21,150 nucleotides of DNA, taken from a virus. Made by a program: the position numbers and the translations under genes. Positions 8,144-15,540 of the stretch are shown here, in pieces. Numbering within the stretch: the first letter of the stretch is position 1; each line of letters begins with the position of its first letter. Below the pieces are notes generated by a model. The model was not told the origin of the DNA and ran no database searches. It was given only the letters and a program-made list of their open reading frames with translations. The DNA is taken from the IMG/VR virus record IMGVR_UViG_3300009185_000131, positions 1 to 21,150 of that record. One strand, given 5' to 3'.

Positions 8144-10390
8144 CTATTTAGGTTTTTTGGCAGAAGAGGCATTAACTATAGGTTTTTGTGCTGCAGGGGC
8201 TGCTGGCACTGCTGGGGCTGCTGGGGCTGCTGGGGCTGCTATTTCAGTGCTTGCCACCTTCAAGAGTTTAGTAATACGTTCCAAAGCAGCTGTTGATTCT
8301 ATTTCTGCTTGTTGAAATCCTGCCATCTCACTTAATACAGCACCTGGCTTTACTGGTTCTGTATTTGGATTAGTAATAATTAGACCATTATTTTTTTCTG
8401 CCATTTTTGCCAGGACTGCATGCTCTTCCAACATACGCTTCCATATGTCTCCAGACACTTCTAATCTTTTGTAATATAGGCTGCTGGATTCTCCAGGTAA
8501 TTGCCCGTCCTTATTCCATTCTGATCGTGTATAAGCTTTTGAGCCTTCTTCTGTAACTAAGTTTTTATAGATTGGTTCTGTTGGTGATTGAGCATCTAGA
8601 GTTGTCACTGATTTCGAAAGTGAACCGGGCTGAGAGCCTGTGGAAGGAGGGGTTGTTACTTCTACTAAAGGCGGTGGTGGTGGTGTGTTGATTTGTGTTT
8701 TTTCGGCTTCATTTAATTTTTGTTTGGCTTCATTTAATTCTTGCAAAGCTTTTACTCGTTGAGCCTCTATTAAATCTAAAGCTGGTTCAAACGTAGCCAC
8801 AACCGCGTTGCCATTGGCCCCGGGTTGCATTATTGCCTGAGCTCTCTGTCCAAGTATCACTTCATGGGCTTTTAAAACCGCGTTAAGGTTTTCTGTTGCT
8901 ATTTCTACGGATGTTTCTACGGATGGTTGAATGTTTGTAGGAGCTGGTTGATTGTCTGTAGGTAAACTTGATGAAGATTGCCCATTTGGTGTAACACCGG
9001 GTGTGGGCGTGGGCGTGACTGGTATATAGGTTTTTAAATTAAAAATATCTTCTGTATTTGGTGAAGAAAACAAATCTACTTTTGTATCTAGAATAGAACC
9101 GTTGTTTTTAAAATTTCCTATATCTAAAGATTTTACACCTCCTAATGTAATTTCTGGAGACAAGTTGCCTAATTCTGTAATTCCATTTTGGGTTTGTATA
9201 AAAAGTTGACTCTTTGCTTGAGCTATCTGAGCATCTACTTTAGCTATTTGATTCGTTTGCCATATTAATGCATTACGATCCCCATTAGTACCTGTTGAAA
9301 GCTCATAAAGAGAACCTTTATCATCAATTTTATAAATCCTAGCCCACAAAGTTTTATAAGCTGCATCTAGATTCTTACGTATTTCCTGTAAATCTTGCAA
9401 AGTAGTATTTGGAGCAACTGTCCAATAATTGGGAGTTGGTGGTATATTTGAAGATTGAGTTTTATTATTAGGAGAGCTTCCAATTACCTCTACCAAAAAC
9501 TCATTTCCACCCAAAGTTGCAGCAAAAGTGTTACTACTTTCTGGTAATAATTCTTTAATTGTTATGGTTATATCATAAGCTTCAGGAATCAATATAGTTT
9601 TATTGCTATATTTTACTTTTCTTACCGGACCAACAGCCTTTACATCAAAATTACTAACAAATGCCGCTGGCATATTTATACCACCAGTAATACCAACTGT
9701 TGAAACTTTATATATCTTTGGAGGTAAATAAGTCATCCAAGAGGTTCTGGTTTTAAGATTTTGCAAAGTAAATAAAGTCACAAATTCAAAATTACGAATA
9801 GTTTTTTTTGAATCTATGGTGTTGTATAATGGAAACTGTATAATAATTGATTTTCCGTTATCTGAAGCTTTATATCTTTTAACCTCTTCCCCGGCTCCTC
9901 CATAAGATAAACCTTCTGCAAAAAACTTACCGATATCCCCTAAAGACCGATCAAGGTTTTTACCAAAACTCCCAGCAAAAGATTCTCCCATACCAGTCTC
10001 ACTACCACTCCAATCATTTTGTAATTGCCCTTTTATGGTGCCTTGATTTATTAAATAAGGTAATACATAGGTAAATCCTGTATAAGTTCCTTGATATAAA
10101 AGTTGATAAGGACTTGTTGCCGTAGAATCATTAAAACTTTTTACAGTGTTAAAAAACCTTGATAAGTGAGTCATCCATAATCCGAAAGATAATTCATATT
10201 CTTCTAAATTTATACAGGGAACTTCACTTATATCATTTCCTGAATTTTTCCAAGCACTGTTATTATACAAATCTATAGTTCCACCATTAGACACAGCTAC
10301 TGCTTTTGGAGCTTTAAAAGTTTTACCTAAAAATTTATAGTCTTCATTTTTAACAGAAAAAGTTTCAAAATTTACATTATTGTCACTCAT
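8144..10390 (-). CDS. Large baseplate/tube-cap-like protein (gp48/gp54-type N-terminus) with low-complexity C-terminal extension
   Basis: The 748-residue protein has two parts. Residues 1-305 are a folded beta-rich domain; PPKIYKVSTVG (223-233), MPAAFVSNFDVKAVGP (240-255) and IPEAYDITITIKELLP (268-283) resemble the closing part of T4-type tube cap and tube initiator proteins (gp48, gp54). The rest is unlike them: a helical segment (330-395), a Pro/Ser/Thr-rich linker with PTPTPG (459-464), a coiled-coil-like helix (535-565), a run of six prolines (570-574 plus flank), another helical region (640-715) and an Ala/Pro repeat (718-734). T4 gp48 and gp54 have 364 and 320 residues, so the C-terminal half is an extension. 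Its ATG overlaps the tape-measure stop as ATGA. The assignment of the N-terminal domain is moderate; the tail is of unknown role. Confidence 0.5.
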   Translation of the reverse strand: MSDNNVNFETFSVKNEDYKFLGKTFKAPKAVAVSNGGTIDLYNNSAWKNSGNDISEVPCINLEEYELSFGLWMTHLSRFFNTVKSFNDSTATSPYQLLYQGTYTGFTYVLPYLINQGTIKGQLQNDWSGSETGMGESFAGSFGKNLDRSLGDIGKFFAEGLSYGGAGEEVKRYKASDNGKSIIIQFPLYNTIDSKKTIRNFEFVTLFTLQNLKTRTSWMTYLPPKIYKVSTVGITGGINMPAAFVSNFDVKAVGPVRKVKYSNKTILIPEAYDITITIKELLPESSNTFAATLGGNEFLVEVIGSSPNNKTQSSNIPPTPNYWTVAPNTTLQDLQEIRKNLDAAYKTLWARIYKIDDKGSLYELSTGTNGDRNALIWQTNQIAKVDAQIAQAKSQLFIQTQNGITELGNLSPEITLGGVKSLDIGNFKNNGSILDTKVDLFSSPNTEDIFNLKTYIPVTPTPTPGVTPNGQSSSSLPTDNQPAPTNIQPSVETSVEIATENLNAVLKAHEVILGQRAQAIMQPGANGNAVVATFEPALDLIEAQRVKALQELNEAKQKLNEAEKTQINTPPPPPLVEVTTPPSTGSQPGSLSKSVTTLDAQSPTEPIYKNLVTEEGSKAYTRSEWNKDGQLPGESSSLYYKRLEVSGDIWKRMLEEHAVLAKMAEKNNGLIITNPNTEPVKPGAVLSEMAGFQQAEIESTAALERITKLLKVASTEIAAPAAPAAPAVPAAPAAQKPIVNASSAKKPK
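8190..8240. repeat. Tandem 9-base repeat coding for Ala-Ala-Pro units
   Basis: A GC-rich run built on the 9-base unit CTGGGGCTG is repeated several times, some copies with one or two changes. On the minus strand it codes for Ala-Ala-Pro units at residues 718-734 near the C-terminus of the tube-cap-like protein. It stands out from the AT-rich surroundings and is likely to vary in copy number by slippage. Confidence 0.8.
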
Positions 10391-12444
10391 AATTTACGGT
10401 TGATCTCCCCTCTATAATCACCTATGGTATTAGGCCTAGAAGAAACTGGAATAGGCCCGGAATGGGCACTATTATTAACTACACTTTGGTTTACTACATT
10501 ACCAATAGACATTTGACCTAATTTATCAAAACTTTGTTGAAAAGAACCAATCATGGTTTTAAATTGAGAGGACATACTATTTAAAATTTCAGTGCCACTG
10601 TCTGACATTCCTTGCATCCGAGCTGGAGTTAAAGCTTGAGTTAAAGCTGGAACTGTTATAATAGATGATGATGGTGTTGGTGGTTTTGTTTCTAAAGTTG
10701 GAAGAGTTCCATTTTTTACAGGTTCAGTTTTAGTTGCTGGAGCCGATGTAGGAAGAGTTCCATTTTTTTCTGATTCTGTTTTAGATACTGGTGGTTTTAA
10801 AGTATTTTTTGGTTTTTCTTCCTCATCCCAAGAAGATACCCAACTATCCAGACCAACAAGTTTGAGAGCTTTTTTAAGTATCCATTTGACTCCATTGTAA
10901 ATTGCAGTTCCTATATCTGAAAGAAATGTCATAAAACCATAACCAGCATTTTTTGCATCAATATCTCCACCAGCTTCTTCTGTTAATTTAGCATCGTAAG
11001 CATCTATCATAAATGATAAAGCCCATCCAGCATAAGGTATCAAACCAGCCAAACCTGAAGCTAAACTAAGCACTCCTCCTCTAGTATCCCCTTCAGAGAA
11101 TTTTTTAACAGCAAATCCTATAGAAATTAAAGTTCCTAAAAGAGGAACTTTTTTAAGAAAATTTAACAATTTAGGAACTATTTTAGTTATTCCTATAGCA
11201 CCGTCTTTTACAGCAGCTCCAGCAACAGATGCTACCTTTCCTACCATGTCCACACTTGTTTTACTGGTAATTGCCTTGCCTACATTAGAACCAGCAACGG
11301 CCATTCTACCAACTCTCGCCGCCAATGCTGGATTCTTAGCAAGTCGCCAAGAATTGCTTATAAATTTTAAAGTACCTTTGACAAAGTTATATATTAATTC
11401 TGGAATTTTTGTTAAAGATTCAAATATTTGAGGCAATTGAGACAAAGAAGATTTAAATAAAACTGTTTGTTTAAATAAAGTTTGAATCCATCCTCTATAT
11501 TTTTTTAATGGTTCTACTAAAGAACTAATAACTCCGGATATATTAGTTCCAGCACTTTCATCTATTACTCCTATAGCCTTCATTATAGAACCACCAAATA
11601 AGGTGGCTATTGTAGCAATGGCTCCAATATCTATAATAGTATTCAGTAGACCACCTGCGGCACTTTTTGCATTTTTTACTATTTCTAAATTACTAAAAAA
11701 ACCAATCAAAGTGTCTTTTAAAAATACCATCATATTTGATGTAAAATTGACAAATTCTTTACCCAAATCTGAAATTATTTGTTTCCAATCTGGTAACTTT
11801 TCTTTTTTGTCCGGTGTTAATGTATCTTCATTTTTGGGTTTTAAAGACTCAGCAATATACCCCAAAGATTTACTCAAATCATCTAAATGTTTAAATAAAT
11901 ATAAAGATAAAGACGAATCTGCGGACGGTAAAGAAATCTTAGTTAAAAGTTTTTCACTAACATTTGCATACCAATTTTCTGCATTTGTTTGATTATTTTT
12001 TCTTATTTCATCACTTACATTAAAATGATCTACAAGATTTCTCAAACTAGTATTCATTTCTATAAAAGTTGCTAATTGATCATTAAATCTTTTAACATTT
12101 TTTTCATTTTCTTCTATAGATACAGAAAGCAAAGAAGAAATATTATCTACAACATTACCTAGAGAAGTTTCTAAAATACTCAAACTAGTAGATAACAAAG
12201 CAACCATTACTGGGTCTCTTTGAACCGAATAAGTATATTGTTTGGCTATTTCAGTATTTAATTTTTGCAGTTCTATTAATTCTGCGGTTTTTCCGGTTTT
12301 ATTTTTTTCATCAACTTTTGCTTCGGAAGAATTATCTGATCGAGTTGTTCGAGCAGTTGGAGAGAAAGCTTCGTTTAAATTTCTAACGAGCCTTATAACA
12401 TCCTGATTGTTTAATCCTATATCTTCAGCCCAGCTACTACTCAT
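10387..12444 (-). CDS. Probable tail tape measure protein
   Basis: This 685-residue protein is mainly helical and alternates polar helices with hydrophobic stretches: TIIDIGAIATIATLFGG (269-285), VPLLGTLISIGFAV (433-446) and LSLASGLAGLIPYAGWALSF (459-478). A polar, helical N-terminal third and hydrophobic patches in the second half are typical of tape measure proteins, which set tail length and enter the host membrane. The C-terminus has a Pro/Thr-rich linker (545-600) with a 17-residue duplication, then a helical end (608-645). At roughly 0.15 nm per residue it would give a tail near 100 nm, close to T4, whose gp29 has 590 residues. Its place after the tube and gp26-like genes fits. The ATG at 12444 follows a CCTAAGTA element by 6 bases; the stop overlaps the next start as ATGA. 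Confidence 0.65.
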   Translation of the reverse strand: MSSSWAEDIGLNNQDVIRLVRNLNEAFSPTARTTRSDNSSEAKVDEKNKTGKTAELIELQKLNTEIAKQYTYSVQRDPVMVALLSTSLSILETSLGNVVDNISSLLSVSIEENEKNVKRFNDQLATFIEMNTSLRNLVDHFNVSDEIRKNNQTNAENWYANVSEKLLTKISLPSADSSLSLYLFKHLDDLSKSLGYIAESLKPKNEDTLTPDKKEKLPDWKQIISDLGKEFVNFTSNMMVFLKDTLIGFFSNLEIVKNAKSAAGGLLNTIIDIGAIATIATLFGGSIMKAIGVIDESAGTNISGVISSLVEPLKKYRGWIQTLFKQTVLFKSSLSQLPQIFESLTKIPELIYNFVKGTLKFISNSWRLAKNPALAARVGRMAVAGSNVGKAITSKTSVDMVGKVASVAGAAVKDGAIGITKIVPKLLNFLKKVPLLGTLISIGFAVKKFSEGDTRGGVLSLASGLAGLIPYAGWALSFMIDAYDAKLTEEAGGDIDAKNAGYGFMTFLSDIGTAIYNGVKWILKKALKLVGLDSWVSSWDEEEKPKNTLKPPVSKTESEKNGTLPTSAPATKTEPVKNGTLPTLETKPPTPSSSIITVPALTQALTPARMQGMSDSGTEILNSMSSQFKTMIGSFQQSFDKLGQMSIGNVVNQSVVNNSAHSGPIPVSSRPNTIGDYRGEINRKL
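10700..10768. repeat. 51-base-spaced direct repeat within tape measure gene
   Basis: The 18-base sequence GGAAGAGTTCCATTTTTT occurs at 10700-10717 and again at 10751-10768. The surrounding 51-base units code for similar peptides, SKTESEKNGTLPT (554-566) and TKTEPVKNGTLPT (571-583), so one linker unit has been duplicated. Confidence 0.8.
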
Positions 12445-12450
12445 GTTAAA

Positions 12451-12458
12451 TACTTAGG
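12451..12458 (-). promoter_or_regulatory. TAARTA element before tape measure gene (CCTAAGTA)
   Basis: CCTAAGTA on the minus strand lies 6 bases upstream of the tape measure ATG, in the 26-base gap after the second gp26-like gene. The identical octamer precedes the second tube-like gene at the same 6-base distance. There is no Shine-Dalgarno sequence in the gap. Confidence 0.45.
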
Positions 12459-12470
12459 CACCGATTGAAA

Positions 12471-13280
12471 TTAAGTGGATAAGAATAAAGTAGTATCTAT
12501 ATCAATTAATTTTTTATCACCGGTACTAGATTGCACTGTAAAAAATTCATTATAAACTTCTTTCCAGGCAGAAATCTCTTTGAGGACTGCTTGTAAAATA
12601 GCTGAAGGTAATTTTTCTAAAACTAGAATCTTTTGTTTTGTTTTTAAATCATTAAAACCAAGATTTATTCCTTGAATTTCTATTTCTTTTATATACTTTG
12701 AAACTTCTGCAATATAAGCTTCAGAAATAGCTTGTTTTAAAATTTCAGAAGTGGTTTCTTTTTTTAAAGTTGGAATATTATTAAAATATTCTACCTCTTT
12801 TTTAATAGAAGGTATTTCTATTTGTACAGAAACAGTTATACCATTTTTTTCTATATTTAATGTGGTCAAAGTGGGGTGATTATAATTTTTAAGATTTTCT
12901 ACCAAATCTGAGAGATCTACTGTTTCACTTAGATCTTCTGAAAATTCAACATTTAATTCTTTAGATATATGTTTTCTCATAGCAATTGCTATAGCCAATC
13001 TATCATAATAGGTAAATGCATCCACATCTTCTTTAGTGGTTTGGCAATTTTCTAATAAAATTTGATAAAAAATTTTGGTAAAAAATGGTTTATACCCCTC
13101 TGCATTAGTATCTATAGCAGCCGATAATAAGTTTTTTTGCTGTTTAGAAGAAAGTTCGTTTACTGTTATATATTTTTTAATGGAGGGTACCCATATGGTA
13201 TTGATGAAAATTTCTTTGGTGTAATTAGATAATAAATCTAAAGCTTGATCAAAATTAATGGAAGAGGATTCTTGGGTCAT
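12471..13280 (-). CDS. gp26/gp51-family baseplate hub assembly protein, copy 2
   Basis: The 269-residue protein has the layout of the T4 baseplate family (T4 gp26 and gp51, Pfam T4_baseplate): a short strand segment (WVPSIKKYITVNELSSKQQ, 30-48), a helical part with LLENCQ (75-80) and IAIAMRKHISKELNV (97-111), then a longer family-specific region. It is a paralog of the gene just upstream: both share ELSSK-[QE]-Q, the 'I-x-MR-x-x-x-S' region and a later block 'F-x-D-x-x-x-KQK-x-x-x-x-x-KLP' (here 209-225). Family members assist hub assembly and are found between tube and tape measure genes in T4-like phages. The stop of the upstream copy lies 12 bases before the ATG. The C-terminal half has no further recognisable domain. 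Confidence 0.6.
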   Translation of the reverse strand: MTQESSSINFDQALDLLSNYTKEIFINTIWVPSIKKYITVNELSSKQQKNLLSAAIDTNAEGYKPFFTKIFYQILLENCQTTKEDVDAFTYYDRLAIAIAMRKHISKELNVEFSEDLSETVDLSDLVENLKNYNHPTLTTLNIEKNGITVSVQIEIPSIKKEVEYFNNIPTLKKETTSEILKQAISEAYIAEVSKYIKEIEIQGINLGFNDLKTKQKILVLEKLPSAILQAVLKEISAWKEVYNEFFTVQSSTGDKKLIDIDTTLFLST

Positions 13281-13292
13281 AAATAACAGTAT

Positions 13293-14243
13293 TTACCCTT
13301 CTAATTCCTCTAGTCCATCATCAAAAGAAGAAAAACCTCCTCCTTCAGAATTCTGTGACTGTTTTCTGTTTTCATATTCTTCTTCTATAAAGGAAAAATA
13401 AACATTCCTTTCAGCCACTGTTAAATTATCTACATAGTCTAGAGAAATCTTCTTACTAGCCAGGAGGTAGTATTGTTGATAGATATTCTTTAAGTTATCT
13501 GCAAACATTAATCTTAAAAAATTTTGAAAACTCCAATTATAAAAATTTATTTTCAAATATTCTTTTTTAGAACTTTCTATAAAATCTAATTCTGAGAATT
13601 TTTTAATATTATTAAACACTTCAGATTGAATTTTTAAACGTATCTTGCCAGGCAATTTATCAAATAAATCAGATTTTTGTTTTAAGGAAAAATCTGAAAA
13701 TGTTATAATTTTACCATACAAATTTATATAATTAATGAATAAAACAGTACTGTCTCTTATCAATTCATATTCTGTTAAATTTTGTAATTTGTAAAAATCT
13801 TTTTCTGTGTTATGATTTGGCCAGTCTAAGTATACATTTATATTATCCTCAGATATACATTTTTCTAAAAAAAGATCTTTGCATTTTAGAAAAATATTAT
13901 ATATTAATTTAGACAATCCTATATTAAATTTAATTTTAACTATTTCTCCGTCTACTTCTTCTTGTGTTTGAAGAATTAATTCATCTCCTAAAGAAGATGT
14001 GCGCATTTTAATAGCAAATAATAAATACTCTATTATATTTAATTTGTCAAAATCAGATTTATTTTCTACACAATCACTTAAAATTTTTTTTAAATGTTTA
14101 GCATAATTTTCTACATTATCTTTGTCTAGAGGCAATAGGACATTTGCTTTAGCTAGTACTAATTGTTCTTTACTACTTAATTCTCGATAATTTAAAATTA
14201 AACCAGAAATAGGCATTTCTACACTATAGAGATAATATTCCAT
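13293..14243 (-). CDS. gp26/gp51-family baseplate hub assembly protein, copy 1
   Basis: The 316-residue protein opens with a strand segment and LNYRELSSKEQLVLAKA (17-33), then LKKILSDCVE (51-60), FDKLNIIEYLLFAIKMRTSS (65-84) and a strand (IVKIKFNI, 101-108). This 'strand, K-E-Q-x-x-L, C-x-x, L-x-x-x-D-x-x-x-L-x-x-x-I-R-x-x-S-x-G' order is typical of the T4 baseplate family (gp26/gp51). The second half is lineage-specific, with the block FSDFSLKQKSDLFDKLPGK (182-200) shared with the next gene. It ends in an acidic tail (SFDDGLEELEG). Its place between tube and tape measure also fits a tail assembly chaperone; I see no slippery-site overlap with the next gene that would suggest a frameshift product. 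The ATG is 5 bases after the upstream stop. Confidence 0.65.
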   Translation of the reverse strand: MEYYLYSVEMPISGLILNYRELSSKEQLVLAKANVLLPLDKDNVENYAKHLKKILSDCVENKSDFDKLNIIEYLLFAIKMRTSSLGDELILQTQEEVDGEIVKIKFNIGLSKLIYNIFLKCKDLFLEKCISEDNINVYLDWPNHNTEKDFYKLQNLTEYELIRDSTVLFINYINLYGKIITFSDFSLKQKSDLFDKLPGKIRLKIQSEVFNNIKKFSELDFIESSKKEYLKINFYNWSFQNFLRLMFADNLKNIYQQYYLLASKKISLDYVDNLTVAERNVYFSFIEEEYENRKQSQNSEGGGFSSFDDGLEELEG

Positions 14244-14248
14244 AGGAC

Positions 14249-14941
14249 TTATTCGACGGTGTCTGTAAAATTTCTTACTTCATAATTTTCATAAACAAAT
14301 GAAGTTTCTGTCTCTAAAAGAGATTCTCCGGCTTGTACTAAATTAGTAGCTCCTACAGAAATTGGAGCTACATTTTTGAATAAAATTTCTTTACGCTTTA
14401 TCATAGGTCTTCCCAATCCACCTAACATAAATTGAGTTACAGCCATAACCGGACATTTAACTTTAAGATCTTTTTCTGTTTCCGGTTCTCTCGCCAACAT
14501 TCCATAATACCCAGCCATTATGCTCCAGGGTCTAATAATACTATCTATAAAAGAATAATTTGTTTCTAAAAATTTTATACTGACTGGGTCATATTCTGTC
14601 CTGCGTTCCACGACAGCAGGTCCTAAGTAACCACCGTATTTTAAAGCTCCTCTAGAAATTATTATTCTTTCTCCGGGAATAGTAACACTTCTTGCAAAAA
14701 CACATCCGACATTTTGTCCGGAGTTTAAAGTCGCTTCTTCTCCTAAAATTATATTTAATACGTCTGGAGTGTCGCTAGACCAATTTTCCAAGGCTCGTAA
14801 ATATTCGGCAGATTTTTTTAAAACTGTAACATCTTTTAAAGTATGAAATTCCACTCTCCACAAAGAACCTAAAGAGGGCATGTATCCAGCTTCACTGAAT
14901 ACATTTGTAAGATAATATTGGAAAGGACCTTTAGATGCCAT
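14249..14941 (-). CDS. Second tail tube-like protein
   Basis: The 230-residue protein follows the tube gene and shows tube-fold features: LWRVEF (27-32), a strand pair FARSVTIPGERIIISRG (82-98), YDPVSIKFLETNYSFIDSIIRPWSIMAGYYG (117-147) and a C-terminal block FKNVAPISVGATNL (188-201) ending with FVYENYEV (215-222). In gp19-like tube proteins the helix after the 'v-x-f-l' strand and the 'f-x-n-x-x-P-x-x-i ... f-x-y-x-x-y-x-v' ending are characteristic. It is 47 residues longer than the main tube protein and has extra segments at 40-75 and 150-180. It may be a tube terminator, tube initiator or adaptor ring. A CCTAAGTA element lies 6 bases before the ATG and the bases between are TAAATA. Confidence 0.6.
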   Translation of the reverse strand: MASKGPFQYYLTNVFSEAGYMPSLGSLWRVEFHTLKDVTVLKKSAEYLRALENWSSDTPDVLNIILGEEATLNSGQNVGCVFARSVTIPGERIIISRGALKYGGYLGPAVVERRTEYDPVSIKFLETNYSFIDSIIRPWSIMAGYYGMLAREPETEKDLKVKCPVMAVTQFMLGGLGRPMIKRKEILFKNVAPISVGATNLVQAGESLLETETSFVYENYEVRNFTDTVE

Positions 14942-14947
14942 TATTTA

Positions 14948-14955
14948 TACTTAGG
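14948..14955 (-). promoter_or_regulatory. TAARTA element before second tube-like gene (CCTAAGTA)
   Basis: CCTAAGTA on the minus strand is followed by TAAATA and then directly by the ATG at 14941, so the segment also contains TATAAATA overlapping it (14942-14949). It is identical in sequence and spacing to the element before the tape measure gene. A promoter at this distance would give a leaderless or nearly leaderless transcript. Confidence 0.45.
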
Positions 14956-14965
14956 GTATAAACAA

Positions 14966-15517
14966 TTATTTGGCACTTTCCCAGTATTGATAAGCAATCA
15001 CTGCATCTTGTTCAACAACTGTACCAGCATCAGTGGCATCTAAAGCATATTCCCCCAGATTTACACAGAAAGCTCCTACCAAGCGGTATGTAATAGTAGG
15101 ATCTCCTCTTTTATCCATTAGAGCCAGTGTAATCGTCCCCAAATCACCCATACTGTATGCTCCTTGAGTAGTAGCATCATCAAAAGTAGCTCGAGTCCAG
15201 AATTCTAATTTTCTACGGATCAATAAATCTTGAGGCATTCTAAATTTAACTGTCCAAGCTTCACTACCTGGATAAGAGGCAGTTCCTGGCACATTAAATT
15301 TCATACCCATATAAGCAACATTCACCACATTGATACTTCTTTTAGGCAAAGTAGTGGATGTAACATAAACCAAATCTGACGAATCAAATAACACTCCGCC
15401 ACCAGCGCGACCTCCATCAATACTGAGAATTCTGAAAAGATTTTTACGAGCAAAATCTCTCTGTCTGGTGTTTTGATAAAAATCTGTTATGCTTTGACCC
15501 TGAAATATATTAGACAT
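14966..15517 (-). CDS. Tail tube protein (gp19-like)
   Basis: The 183-residue protein has the length and pattern of T4 gp19 (163 residues): an N-terminal helix (ITDFYQNTRQRDFARKNLFR, 10-29), strand region YVTSTTLPKRSINVVNVAYM (51-70), KFNVPG (73-78), WTVKFRMPQDLLIRRKLEFW (88-107), a loop, LGTITLALMDKRG (126-138), then the closing ITYRLVGAFCVNLGEY (142-157) and VIAYQYWE. This is the classic tube fold: a strand with 'P-x-r-x-i', a long helix after 'v-x-F', a strand, and 'l-x-g-x-f-x-x-x-l-x-x-y'. It is the inner tube monomer through which DNA passes. The position right after the sheath gene is the T4 order (gp18-gp19). A GATAAGTA element lies 13 bases before the ATG. Confidence 0.9.
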   Translation of the reverse strand: MSNIFQGQSITDFYQNTRQRDFARKNLFRILSIDGGRAGGGVLFDSSDLVYVTSTTLPKRSINVVNVAYMGMKFNVPGTASYPGSEAWTVKFRMPQDLLIRRKLEFWTRATFDDATTQGAYSMGDLGTITLALMDKRGDPTITYRLVGAFCVNLGEYALDATDAGTVVEQDAVIAYQYWESAK

Positions 15518-15530
15518 AAAATTATAATAT

Positions 15531-15538
15531 TACTTATC
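15531..15538 (-). promoter_or_regulatory. TAARTA element before tail tube gene (GATAAGTA)
   Basis: GATAAGTA on the minus strand lies in the 23-base gap between sheath and tube genes, 13 bases before the tube ATG. It is identical to the element before the sheath gene and differs by one base from the T4-like late consensus NATAAATA. Confidence 0.5.
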
Positions 15539-15540
15539 TA

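Noticed and set aside
8190-8240. GC-rich repeat as an attachment site, origin or foreign insert
   Set aside because: It stays in frame and codes for an Ala-Ala-Pro tail; a repeat arising by slippage explains it.
11603-11992. 129-codon plus-strand frame inside the tape measure gene
   Set aside because: It is antisense to a convincing coding region, hydrophobic and Ser/Lys-rich as expected from reading the opposite strand; no start signal is seen.
13281-13292. Programmed frameshift joining the two gp26-like genes, as in tail chaperones
   Set aside because: They are separate genes with their own start and a 12-base gap; no slippery heptamer with overlap was seen, and the two are paralogs, not parts of one product.
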